This document shows positions 12,465-20,067 of a stretch of 25,656 nt of DNA, one piece after another. The notes beneath the pieces are model-generated. The model was not told the origin of the DNA. It saw nothing but the letters and a program-made list of their open reading frames with translations, and searched no databases. The stretch's first letter is position 1. Each line of letters begins with the position of its first letter. The stretch is from a virus, in IMG/VR virus record IMGVR_UViG_3300042938_001493, positions 1 through 25,656 of that record; one strand, given 5' to 3'. The translations under genes were made by a program, and so were the position numbers.

Positions 12465-15317
12465 TTATAATTTTACTATTGTTAATATTCTGTTATTTAA
12501 ATATACTCTTCCAATATTTGTGCGCCACCTAACAGTTATAGCCTGTGTGCCATCTACCGTTGCAATGCCGCTTAGTATAATATCTCTGGTGTAAGCATCT
12601 ATTTCTTTAAGTCTGTTTGAATTTGAAACCATAGTTGCTCCTTCGTATAAACTAAAATTACTACTGTTACCAAACTGTTGAGAGTTGTCATAAATGTTTC
12701 CATTAAATGTGCTGCTTACAAATATTGAAACTGCCCCAGATGATGTTCCTAAATCACCTGTGATTTGAGCCAACGCTGTATTGCTAACATTTCCAGCGTT
12801 TGTATAACAAAGAAAAGTTTCTAAAATACCCATATTAACAACACTTGCCGTTGTTGGTTTAGTAAGTACTCCTGATTCAAATGCTAATGCTCCACCTGTA
12901 GTAAGTAATCTGCCATTAAAAACACAATTAGCACCCAATGCAGCAGCTGAACCGTTAGATATATAATTACCAACTATATTGTTATTTGCTCCAATACCAA
13001 TTGCGCCACCTGTTGCAACAAAAAATACATTTGCGGATGTTGCTCCTCCTGTAAGACTTATAGTAGTTGCAGCACCTGTGTTAATTGCTCCTGCTACTCT
13101 TATTACAAACAAATCATTGGCGCCACCGTTTAAAGTTAATGTACCAGCAACTGAACCTGCTCCTGCAACGGTGTAAACTCCTGGTCCTAAAATTTCTCCA
13201 CTACCAAAAGTTAAACCATGAGATGATGTTGGTGTTAAATTATTTAAGTATAAATATAACGTCTGTAAATCTAATTGAGCCAAAGCAACTACGTTACCCG
13301 CTATCACTTGGTATTCTCCATTAAAATCTACTTTATAAGTTCCTGCGGGTGGTGTAATAGTCATGCCTGTTGCCACTACATCTGTATTTGATTCTGTGTA
13401 AATTTCGGTATCTGCATTAATTGATTGCCAAGTATTTTCAATAGCAACCACTTTACCGTTAGCATCAACGCCAATTGGTTTACCGTTAGTAGATGGTGAA
13501 GCACTTGTTAAGTTTCTAAGCCGTAAACCCGAATCATTTGTTGTATCCGAAAGAATATCTAGTTTAGTTGTTGGTAATATCGTACCAATCCCTGTATTAC
13601 CTGATGAAGTACAAATATATCTAATAACACCATCACCTTTTGCTAATATGATAGTATCATTTAAACCTGAGTCCAAGCCCAATGTAGATGCACCTATGAT
13701 TGTATTTCTAGAACCTGTAGTTATACCTCTTCCTGTATCTCTTCCAATAATAGTGTTATAATTTCCAGATGTTAATGTTGGTGCAGTATCTGTACCAATG
13801 GCTGTATTATATTCACCTATCGTAATATTCGCACCAGCTCTATATCCTAATCCAACGTTAAAACTATTTAAAGCTGAGTTTAAAGCGTTCCATCCAACCG
13901 CCACATTTCTTTGTCCTGATATATTAGAACGTAACGTATAATACCCTAAAGAAGTGTTTAAAGTTCCAGTAGTCATTACAAGCATAGATTGATTACCAAC
14001 AGCGGTGTTTTGTGTACCAGAAGTTAAATCCATCAAAGAATATGCACCTATCGCAGTATTTTGATGTCCTAAAGAAACCAATAAGGTTTGAGAACCAATA
14101 CCGACATTATCATTCCCTAAAATATTTTGTCTTAATACATTATGTCCTATCCCTACGTTGTTGTCACCACTTATGTTTTTTAATAAAGTTTCAAACCCAA
14201 AAGCAAAATTGTTATCCCCCGTCGTGTTAGCACTTAAAGCATTGACACCAAATACAACATTACTAACTATTTGTGATGGACCTTTTCCAATATTTAATCC
14301 ATTTAACGTAGAATTACCATCATTTCTAACATTAAATAAATTAGCATTTGCGCTATTTTCTACTTTTAAAGCATAATTTGAAGATGTGGAACTACTACCA
14401 ACAACATGAATTTTTGCTGTTGGTGATGCTATGTTAAAACCATTATTTCCATCTCCTCCTAAAACAACTCTCTTTACTGTACCAGTGTAAAATACGTGAC
14501 TGTGAGAACTGCTTGGGGTTATGTAATCTAATTGACCCGCAGAACCACCAAATCCCATGACAGAACCACCATCGTCATATATTATAATTTTTGGGTTCTG
14601 TCCAGCAGTATTTGAGTATTGTCCACCCATATTAATTGCATCAATTGTCGAACCCATCGGTGTTGATGTACGAGTATGATAAACAGATAATAAACTTACT
14701 GGCGTAGTAGTACCAATACCAACATTACCACTTTTTGTGATAGTCATTTTAGTACTACCACTAACTCTAAAATTAATATCTTGATTATCGTTACTACCTA
14801 TATTAATAGAGGTATTTAATTTATTACCATTTTGTAAAATAACAGTACCCCTATATGGTACCCAATTAGTACCATCATATCTATAAGTTGTTAATGTATC
14901 GGTAACAAAAACTGTGTTATCTGTAGTACCAGTGGTATATACCCAATCAGGATTTAACCACTCGGCAATATAATTAGTTTTTCCACTCCATATACCAGTA
15001 CCCCCACTTATCAAATATCTATCACCATCAGTACTACCACTTATTGGTGTGGATACTATTGATATTACTGGAGCTAATTCAGTGATATTAACATTATTAA
15101 ATGGTAACCAACCTACATTACCTTGATTATCTAAAGCGGTTAATATATAACCTTCACTAGAACCATATGTTACTTGTAAATTAGTTGTTTTTGTTTTACC
15201 ACTAACTTCTAATTTTTCAGAGGGTAATGGAGTACCAATACCAAGTTTACCCTCATTAGTTATATAAGATGTTCCTTGTGATATAAAACCATTTTTAATT
15301 ACAAATTCATTTCCCAT
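12465..15317 (-). CDS. 950-residue fibre with YadA-like repeats and ice-binding-like C-terminus
   Basis: Architecture in order: N-terminal shaft with KLGIGTPLPSEKLEVSG (24-40) and GYILTALDNQGNVGWLPFNN (56-75); a 'WVYTTGTTDNTVFV' segment; a second NVGIGTTTPVSLLSV (198-212); about eleven 17-residue repeats of YadA-head type at 353-545 (pattern 'G.xNtaiG..aL..ntt'); a third GIGTILPTTKLDIL (576-589); and a C-terminal module from about 651. This starts GMTITPPAGTYKV and continues with an ALAQLDLQTLYLYLNNL helix, GSGEILGPGVYTVAGAGS, GTLTLNGGANDLFVIRVAG and an NGRLLTTGGALAF strand, then ITGDLGTSSGAV and finally NRILTIVKL. That module matches my memory of Bacteroidota DUF3494 proteins. It heads a four-gene downstream operon. 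A virion adhesin role is likely; the ligand is unknown. Confidence 0.8.
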   Translation of the reverse strand: MGNEFVIKNGFISQGTSYITNEGKLGIGTPLPSEKLEVSGKTKTTNLQVTYGSSEGYILTALDNQGNVGWLPFNNVNITELAPVISIVSTPISGSTDGDRYLISGGTGIWSGKTNYIAEWLNPDWVYTTGTTDNTVFVTDTLTTYRYDGTNWVPYRGTVILQNGNKLNTSINIGSNDNQDINFRVSGSTKMTITKSGNVGIGTTTPVSLLSVYHTRTSTPMGSTIDAINMGGQYSNTAGQNPKIIIYDDGGSVMGFGGSAGQLDYITPSSSHSHVFYTGTVKRVVLGGDGNNGFNIASPTAKIHVVGSSSTSSNYALKVENSANANLFNVRNDGNSTLNGLNIGKGPSQIVSNVVFGVNALSANTTGDNNFAFGFETLLKNISGDNNVGIGHNVLRQNILGNDNVGIGSQTLLVSLGHQNTAIGAYSLMDLTSGTQNTAVGNQSMLVMTTGTLNTSLGYYTLRSNISGQRNVAVGWNALNSALNSFNVGLGYRAGANITIGEYNTAIGTDTAPTLTSGNYNTIIGRDTGRGITTGSRNTIIGASTLGLDSGLNDTIILAKGDGVIRYICTSSGNTGIGTILPTTKLDILSDTTNDSGLRLRNLTSASPSTNGKPIGVDANGKVVAIENTWQSINADTEIYTESNTDVVATGMTITPPAGTYKVDFNGEYQVIAGNVVALAQLDLQTLYLYLNNLTPTSSHGLTFGSGEILGPGVYTVAGAGSVAGTLTLNGGANDLFVIRVAGAINTGAATTISLTGGATSANVFFVATGGAIGIGANNNIVGNYISNGSAAALGANCVFNGRLLTTGGALAFESGVLTKPTTASVVNMGILETFLCYTNAGNVSNTALAQITGDLGTSSGAVSIFVSSTFNGNIYDNSQQFGNSSNFSLYEGATMVSNSNRLKEIDAYTRDIILSGIATVDGTQAITVRWRTNIGRVYLNNRILTIVKL
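12468..13367 (-). other. DUF3494-like (ice-binding fold) module with shifted base composition
   Basis: Residues about 651-950 of the fibre form this module. The N-terminal signature (GDLGTSSGAV) lies after the beta-solenoid-like half, not before it, so the order is rotated relative to a single-domain ice-binding protein. Two hand-counted 60-nt lines inside it (12901-12960 and 13021-13080) are 40-42% G+C, against about 22% in a line from the shaft (14761-14820). Ala codons GCA and GCC are far more frequent than in neighbours. Confidence 0.6.
13683..14261 (-). repeat. About 11 YadA-head-like 17-residue repeats
   Basis: Within the 950-residue fibre, units such as NVGIGHNVLRQNILGND and NTAVGNQSMLVMTTGTL recur every 51 nt with diverged DNA. 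The conserved pattern is Asn-(Thr/Val)-x-(Ile/Val/Leu)-Gly. Such units build left-handed trimeric beta-rolls. Confidence 0.8.
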
Positions 15318-15352
15318 TTTAAAATATTTTCACTTTCCAATATTATTTAAAT

Positions 15353-15360
15353 ATAAATAT
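15353..15360 (-). promoter_or_regulatory. ATATTTAT leader element of the fibre operon
   Basis: The minus strand reads TACATATTTATATTTAAAT, 35 nt upstream of the 950-residue fibre in a 57-nt gap. This is one of few gaps in the long adhesin block, consistent with a new transcription start. Confidence 0.4.
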
Positions 15361-15374
15361 GTAGTTACTTTACT

Positions 15375-16112
15375 TTATAATCCGAATCTTGATTTTGTTG
15401 AATTATAGTTTTGAAGGATTTCTGAAGATGTAAGTGTCCTATCGTAAAATCTTACATCATATATTTTTCCGTTAAGATAACCATCAAATGTTTGACCTAT
15501 AGCGTCAGCTCTACCCAATTTATATGTGTGAACTAAATTATAATCAATTGGAAAACCGGTTGATGTTTGTGATACAAATTGTCCGTTTAGATATAGTGTA
15601 ATGTTATTTGAATCGTAAGTAGCTGTGAGTGAATAAATTTGATTAAGATTTATTAATGGGGTTGACACTTGTTTAGCTAACCCACCAGAGGAAGACATAG
15701 TACCTTCAAAATACCCTGTTAACCCAGATTGTATATAATTAAGAACAACAGCCTCAAAATTAGAAGTTCTTGTATTTTGTCTAAAGACAATATATTGAGC
15801 CACTGTATTACCACCAGTTTTAATTGAAGTATTACTTATTATACTACAAACAACTTCTATTGTGGTTGAGGTTGGTTTAATTCCTATGTTAGTATTAAGG
15901 TAATCGTTAGTACCATCTAATACTATACTACCACCATTATTTGAATTATATGTTGGTCCGTTTATTAATGTACCATTATTACCATTACCACTAATATCTT
16001 TTATTATAGTACTTGATGTATCATAAAATGAATTAGGTGAATTTGGATTTAAATATAAAAATAAACCATCTTTAATTATATTTGGACCTCGCCAATTACC
16101 TATTGTACTCAT
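15375..16112 (-). CDS. LamG/concanavalin A-like adhesin (paralogue 3)
   Basis: This 245-residue protein is a single beta-sandwich of the Laminin-G-3/ConA-like class. It has IIKDGLFLYLNPNSPNSFYD, GNGNNGTLINGPTYNSNNGG and the diagnostic SIVLDGTNDYL, then a strand with TATYDSNNITLYLNGQFVSQ (YLNGQ) and a C-terminal KIYDVRFYDRTLTSSEILQN followed by YNSTKSRFGL. It is one of three related genes here (with 16385-17101 and 17101-17769). Such domains usually bind carbohydrates or act as capping lectins on phage fibres. It overlaps the preceding 90-residue gene by 4 nt. No signal peptide, so it is assembled from the cytoplasm as a virion part. Confidence 0.75.
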   Translation of the reverse strand: MSTIGNWRGPNIIKDGLFLYLNPNSPNSFYDTSSTIIKDISGNGNNGTLINGPTYNSNNGGSIVLDGTNDYLNTNIGIKPTSTTIEVVCSIISNTSIKTGGNTVAQYIVFRQNTRTSNFEAVVLNYIQSGLTGYFEGTMSSSGGLAKQVSTPLINLNQIYSLTATYDSNNITLYLNGQFVSQTSTGFPIDYNLVHTYKLGRADAIGQTFDGYLNGKIYDVRFYDRTLTSSEILQNYNSTKSRFGL

Positions 16113-16381
16113 ATAATTGGAAATGGATTTGGATTAGTCCATTCTGGTGTGGATAATATTGTTAACATTTCTTCATATGTGTACAATCCCTCTTTTGTTG
16201 TTAGGGAATCTACTGATGAGGGAATTTCTATTGAATCCCATTTAACAAATGTTTTAGTTCCGTCAACGGAAAACCTTAATGTATCTTGAGATGTTTCACA
16301 TACTTGTGTAAAATCAATCATTGGTAATTCTGACATATTGAATATCATAAATTTTCTGTTTTCGTAATCTTGTGTTTCCAT
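16109..16381 (-). CDS. Small protein between LamG paralogues, unknown function
   Basis: This 90-residue protein starts METQDYENRKFMIFNMSELP and continues IDFTQVCETSQDTLRFSVDG, TKTFVKWD, then a LTTKEGLYTYEEMLTILSTP helix and a Trp-Pro-rich end. It is soluble and compact, and looks like an intact, conserved small fold rather than a broken fibre. I have a sense of similar proteins beside fibre genes in Bacteroidota phages but cannot name a family. It is inserted between two LamG paralogues, 3 nt after one and overlapping the other by 4 nt. It may be a fibre-assembly or attachment factor. Confidence 0.6.
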   Translation of the reverse strand: METQDYENRKFMIFNMSELPMIDFTQVCETSQDTLRFSVDGTKTFVKWDSIEIPSSVDSLTTKEGLYTYEEMLTILSTPEWTNPNPFPII

Positions 16382-16384
16382 GTT

Positions 16385-17101
16385 TTAAATAAATCTATTT
16401 TTTAAAGCGTTATAATTTTGAAGAACTTCTTGAGATGATAATATTCTATTGTATATTGACACGTTGGATATATTCCCTTTAAATGGAAGGTTATTGAAAA
16501 AGGCGTCAGTTTCAGACCTACCTACATTTAATGGTCTAGTGTAGTCAGATATATTTGGGTTAGCACTCCAACCATTAAATGTTGATTTTAAAATACCATT
16601 TACATAGAATTTAATTTGACCAGATAAACCAGAATATTTTATTGAACAACAAATATGATTCCATTCATTATTATTAAAAGGTGTTGTTGTAATATTTTGT
16701 CCAGTGTTTGCGACATTAGATTTAGCGAACTCAACATATCCAAATGCTAAATAAAGAGCAAACCCAGTGGCACTATTTGGTTCACCCCCATGTTGAACAA
16801 TAACCCCAGCAGACATTGTAGGATTAGGTTTAACCCACGAACATATGGTAAATGAATCACCATCAAAAAATTTTAAAGAATTTGAATTTCCACAATTAAC
16901 ATAATCGTTAGTACCATCAAATTCAATACTTCCACCATTATTTGAATTATATGTTGGATTATTAGTTAAAACCCCATCGTTTTTATAGTATGTTAAATCA
17001 TTCCAAATGGTAGAACCACTCACATATGATTTAGGGTTAGCCCCATCTAAATTTAAAACTAAACTATCTGTTACTATTTTTGAACTTACTTTTCCTGACA
17101 T
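16385..17101 (-). CDS. LamG/concanavalin A-like adhesin (paralogue 2)
   Basis: This 238-residue protein starts MSGKVSSKIVTDSLVLNLDG and has the shared block NPKSYVSGSTIWND and then SIEFDGTNDYVNCG. Residues 80-150 include SFTICSWVKPNPTMS and NNNEWNHICCSIKYS (the 'W.H' strand of LamG domains). The end is ISNVSIYNRILSSQEVLQNY then NALKNRFI. It is the closest relative of 17101-17769 at the N-terminus, where the DNA itself is nearly identical (see the 56-nt repeat). It shares one base with its upstream neighbour (TAATG). Role: probable carbohydrate-binding tail adhesin. Confidence 0.75.
   Translation of the reverse strand: MSGKVSSKIVTDSLVLNLDGANPKSYVSGSTIWNDLTYYKNDGVLTNNPTYNSNNGGSIEFDGTNDYVNCGNSNSLKFFDGDSFTICSWVKPNPTMSAGVIVQHGGEPNSATGFALYLAFGYVEFAKSNVANTGQNITTTPFNNNEWNHICCSIKYSGLSGQIKFYVNGILKSTFNGWSANPNISDYTRPLNVGRSETDAFFNNLPFKGNISNVSIYNRILSSQEVLQNYNALKNRFI
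16997..17052 (-). repeat. 56-nt near-identical repeat, copy 1
   Basis: This segment in paralogue 2 matches 17665-17720 in paralogue 1 at 54 of 56 positions, both mismatches being single-base changes. It encodes the NPKSYVSGSTIWND block. The similarity is well above that of the rest of the two genes, which suggests recent duplication or gene conversion. Confidence 0.85.
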
Positions 17102-17769
17102 TATAAACCAAATCTACCTTTTAAACTATTATAATTTTGAAGTACTTCTGAGGGTGTTAGAGCACGATTATAGACTTGAATGTTAGATATTCCCCCATTA
17201 AAGTGTTGTGAACCATCACCAAGTCTACCGATATCATTCCCAAAATAACTAGAAGATGGTGTCAATACAGTAGAACTAGAATTGTCTTCAACACCATTAA
17301 TATATATTTTAGGGTTCCCATTATTATAAGTAATTGTAATACTATACCATATTAAGTTTTGTAATACTGTATTAGAATACAAATGAACAATATTACCTAA
17401 ATAAAACTTAATAACATTAGTTTGACTATCACTAATCCCAGTAACCCATCCATTATTATCATTACCAAAGTTACTAAAAATTGTTTTACCATTTTGTGAT
17501 GTGTTTAAGTAAATAAAATGATTAACAGAAAATGTGTTAAGATTTCCTATAAAATTATTTACCCCCACATAATCATTAACACCATCAAATATAATACATC
17601 CCCTATTACTAGTATCAAATGTTGGTCCATTGGTTAATGTACCATTATTACTATTTTTACTAATATCATTCCAAATAGTAGAACCACTCACATATGATTT
17701 AGGGTTAGCTCCATCTAAATAAAGAACTAATCCATCTGTTACTATTTTTAGTGAAAAATGAAAACTCAT
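17101..17769 (-). CDS. LamG/concanavalin A-like adhesin (paralogue 1)
   Basis: This 222-residue protein starts MSFHFSLKIVTDGLVLYLDG, then NPKSYVSGSTIWNDIS, SKNSNNGTLTNGPTFDTSNR and CIIFDGVNDYVGV. A middle strand WYSITITYNNGNPKIYINGV carries the 'YING' signature, and the end is ISNIQVYNRALTPSEVLQNY then NSLKGRFGL. Family and role are as for the two downstream paralogues: one ConA-like sandwich, probably a tail lectin. It follows the 444-residue fibre by 1 nt and shares one base with the next gene, so the set is a single operon from 19105. Confidence 0.75.
   Translation of the reverse strand: MSFHFSLKIVTDGLVLYLDGANPKSYVSGSTIWNDISKNSNNGTLTNGPTFDTSNRGCIIFDGVNDYVGVNNFIGNLNTFSVNHFIYLNTSQNGKTIFSNFGNDNNGWVTGISDSQTNVIKFYLGNIVHLYSNTVLQNLIWYSITITYNNGNPKIYINGVEDNSSSTVLTPSSSYFGNDIGRLGDGSQHFNGGISNIQVYNRALTPSEVLQNYNSLKGRFGL
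17665..17720 (-). repeat. 56-nt near-identical repeat, copy 2
   Basis: Partner of 16997-17052 (54 of 56 identical, 668 nt apart). A following CTGTTACTATTTTT stretch is also shared between the two genes. Confidence 0.85.
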
Positions 17770-17770
17770 C

Positions 17771-19105
17771 TTATATTGATCTTACAATTGTTTTAACAGT
17801 CCAAGAATTGGTATTAGCCGATGTTGATAACATCGTAGAATTACCGGATAATGAAACTGAAAATATTATTCCACTAGTATCACCAATACTTGTTGTTGAG
17901 GTCTCACTATATTGAATACTTGTACCACTCCATATTGACATTATATTACCACTTCTAGCTCCAAGGTCACTTAATACTGTATAATCATAAAAAGCTCCTG
18001 TATAACCACTTGAAGGGATTGAATAAATTGATGTAACACCAGAGTTCACCACAACTTTTTTAGTGGTGTTTAAAGAGGGTGAATTAAAATCACCCATTAA
18101 TATTGTATTATCTGAAAACGCTTCAATTACTGGTAAACCAGATATGTCATTTACTGAGAATAATGAACCAATCAAACTATCAGATACACTGAATAATTGA
18201 CCGGAAGATCCTTGAACGTTAAATAGGGGTGATGACATTGAAGAACCAGAACCAATGATTGTTACAACATTGTTAGTTGAACTTGAAAATAAAGCGTCAC
18301 CACTTACGTGTAATTTTTTTGTGGGTGATGTATTACCTATACCGACATTACCACCATTTTCAGATATATAAACATCCCCAGTGTTAACCGGTTGGATATG
18401 TAATGGAGAACAAGAATTTAAATTTGTCACATATAAATCTGTAATACAATCACCAGATGTATTACCAGTAAATGGTGTACTAGAATTTATAGTGACATTA
18501 AAATTACTACCATCAGTTTGGGTTAAAGTTAAAGTATTACCACTATATGTTAACCCAGATACTTTCACATCTGTATAACCTGTTAAAAATCCGTTAACAT
18601 CAAAATTACCCCCATTATTATCATAAAATGTCGCTGTACCGGTTGTGGGGTTGTATGTACCACCAGTCACCGTAATATCTGTTGAACTAACTATTGTTGT
18701 ACTATATGTTGATCCATCATTCTGATATATAGTTAAAGTGTCACCACTATAAGTTAAACCACTGATTTTTGTATCAAATTCCGGTAAAGATATGTTATAT
18801 ATGTCACCATCACCAACTACAGAACCACCACTAAATATTAGATCCCCATTTAATACAACTAATTGACTTCCACCACTTAATTGTAATGTCCCTTCAATAA
18901 TCATATCACCATATATAAAATATTGATAATCGGTCTCTATTGTGACAGTATTCCCAGAGGGGATGTGCCACATATTACCATTATGGATTAAACTAGCAAC
19001 ATTATTTATTGAATTATTTAGACATATGAAGTTATTATCTAACTCAACCCAAGATAATACAGAACCTTTTACTGTTCTTAACGTTAAACACGATGGTAAT
19101 GACAT
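17771..19105 (-). CDS. 444-residue tail fibre with conserved C-terminal head
   Basis: The N-terminus (LSWVELDNNFICLNNSIN) carries an 'ELDNNF..LN' motif common at the attachment end of Bacteroidota phage fibres. The shaft contains two copies of a 20-residue unit (SGLTYSGDTLTIYQNDGSTY at 115-134 and SGLTYSGNTLTLTQTDGSNF at 183-202) and one GNVGIGNTSPTKKLHVSG (252-269). The C-terminus (about 368-444: GAFYDYTVLSDLGARSGNIM ... ETSTTSIGDTSG ... NTNSWTVKTIVRSI) is a compact beta domain that I recognise from other such fibres and that may be the receptor-binding tip. It heads the LamG operon, with a palindromic element upstream. Ligand unknown. Confidence 0.75.
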   Translation of the reverse strand: MSLPSCLTLRTVKGSVLSWVELDNNFICLNNSINNVASLIHNGNMWHIPSGNTVTIETDYQYFIYGDMIIEGTLQLSGGSQLVVLNGDLIFSGGSVVGDGDIYNISLPEFDTKISGLTYSGDTLTIYQNDGSTYSTTIVSSTDITVTGGTYNPTTGTATFYDNNGGNFDVNGFLTGYTDVKVSGLTYSGNTLTLTQTDGSNFNVTINSSTPFTGNTSGDCITDLYVTNLNSCSPLHIQPVNTGDVYISENGGNVGIGNTSPTKKLHVSGDALFSSSTNNVVTIIGSGSSMSSPLFNVQGSSGQLFSVSDSLIGSLFSVNDISGLPVIEAFSDNTILMGDFNSPSLNTTKKVVVNSGVTSIYSIPSSGYTGAFYDYTVLSDLGARSGNIMSIWSGTSIQYSETSTTSIGDTSGIIFSVSLSGNSTMLSTSANTNSWTVKTIVRSI

Positions 19106-19128
19106 ATTTTTATTATTATTCTATAATT

Positions 19129-19145
19129 TATTTATTAATAAATAT
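19129..19145 (-). promoter_or_regulatory. Second copy of the TATTTATTAATAAATA palindrome
   Basis: The palindrome at 19129-19144 is identical to 4565-4580, with the 1 nt before and 2 nt after also shared. It includes ATATTTAT on the minus strand (19138-19145), 32 nt upstream of the fibre gene starting at 19105. The 94-nt gap has no other obvious feature; I see no terminator for the upstream gene. Confidence 0.4.
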
Positions 19146-19199
19146 TTAAAGAATAGTATTAGTGAAATTTATTTTTCCACCTATTTAATCTAAAGAGTT

Positions 19200-20066
19200 T
19201 TAATTAATTCCCCATCTATTTTTTAAGAAATCTATGATACTATTATGGGTTGTTAAATCGTGATAAGTGTTAAAAATTATTAATTCTCCAAAATATCCTT
19301 GATACATTTCATAAGAAGGTCCATCTGTTGCTCCAGCGCCAATTAAAAATGGTATAGAACTTTCTGTTGTCACATTACTCACATTTGTTTGTGTGATAGC
19401 GGTTGTTTCTACCCCATTAATATAAGAAGTTGCTGCTATCGATGTGGTATTTAATGGATCTTTAGTTCTAAGTGAAAAAACTCTAGTATTTTTAGTTTCC
19501 AAATCATTTTCAGAAATATTTATTTCAAATGGTATGTCAATGACATCAGAATTAATACCTAAACGTTTAGACCTAAAATAAATATCTTTATTATCTTTAA
19601 CATACATAGATACGTATCTACCACCAAATAATACGGATGTTTCAATGTCACTAAATATATGACCATCTGAAAAAGAATTACCAGATAAAGGTTTGCCAAC
19701 AAAATATACTGTATACTCATAACCACTCATTGACATAAAACTAATATTTTGGTTGGTTGTATAGTAGGTTGAACAAGTACCAGAACAAGGAGGTGGCCAA
19801 CAACCACCATCAATTCCTGGTATATAAATCATATTCTTACCATCCAAATTTTCCCAAGTACCTACACACCCAGTATCCCCTGAAGCGATATATAAACTAT
19901 CATTGTACTTATAAATTTCTGTTATTGAATCACCAATGTTAGGGGTTGTTGGTGTTAAAAATAATGGGTTATAAGTTTGAAAATATGTATATGGATTTAA
20001 ATCCAATGGATTAATACCAACACTATCTAACGATAATAATGAATTAAAAAAATATCTATTACTCAT
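19200..20066 (-). CDS. LamG-like virion adhesin, divergent
   Basis: This 288-residue protein starts MSNRYFFNSLLSLDSVGINP. Residues about 41-80 (NIGDSITEIYKYNDSLYIAS, GDTGCVGTWENLDGKNMI) precede a small Cys cluster at 92-100 (GCWPPPCSGTC). A ConA-like sandwich follows: MSGYEYTVYFVGKPLSG, VLFGGRYVSMYVKDNKDIYF, TSIAATSYINGVETTAITQT and the ending YFGELIIFNTYHDLTTHNSI then IDFLKNRWGIN. The last motif (G-E-(L/I)-I-(I/V)-F-N ... I-x-x-(F/Y)-L-x-x-(R/K)-(W/Y)-G-I) is typical of the C-terminal strand and helix of LamG-like domains. It sits 1 nt after 20068-20586. Role: probable fibre tip or decoration lectin. Confidence 0.65.
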   Translation of the reverse strand: MSNRYFFNSLLSLDSVGINPLDLNPYTYFQTYNPLFLTPTTPNIGDSITEIYKYNDSLYIASGDTGCVGTWENLDGKNMIYIPGIDGGCWPPPCSGTCSTYYTTNQNISFMSMSGYEYTVYFVGKPLSGNSFSDGHIFSDIETSVLFGGRYVSMYVKDNKDIYFRSKRLGINSDVIDIPFEINISENDLETKNTRVFSLRTKDPLNTTSIAATSYINGVETTAITQTNVSNVTTESSIPFLIGAGATDGPSYEMYQGYFGELIIFNTYHDLTTHNSIIDFLKNRWGIN

Positions 20067-20067
20067 A

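Noticed and set aside
12979-13324. Plus-strand frames opposite the ice-binding-like module
   Set aside because: They are antisense to a long, motif-bearing coding region and have Leu- and Pro-rich low-complexity products typical of shadow frames.
13683-14261. Direct repeats as a possible CRISPR array
   Set aside because: Units are 51 nt, in frame, contiguous and encode a recognisable protein repeat; there are no unique spacers or cas genes.
12465-15317. Diversity-generating retroelement with variable fibre tip
   Set aside because: No reverse transcriptase, no template repeat and no A-biased variable repeat pair were seen in the window.
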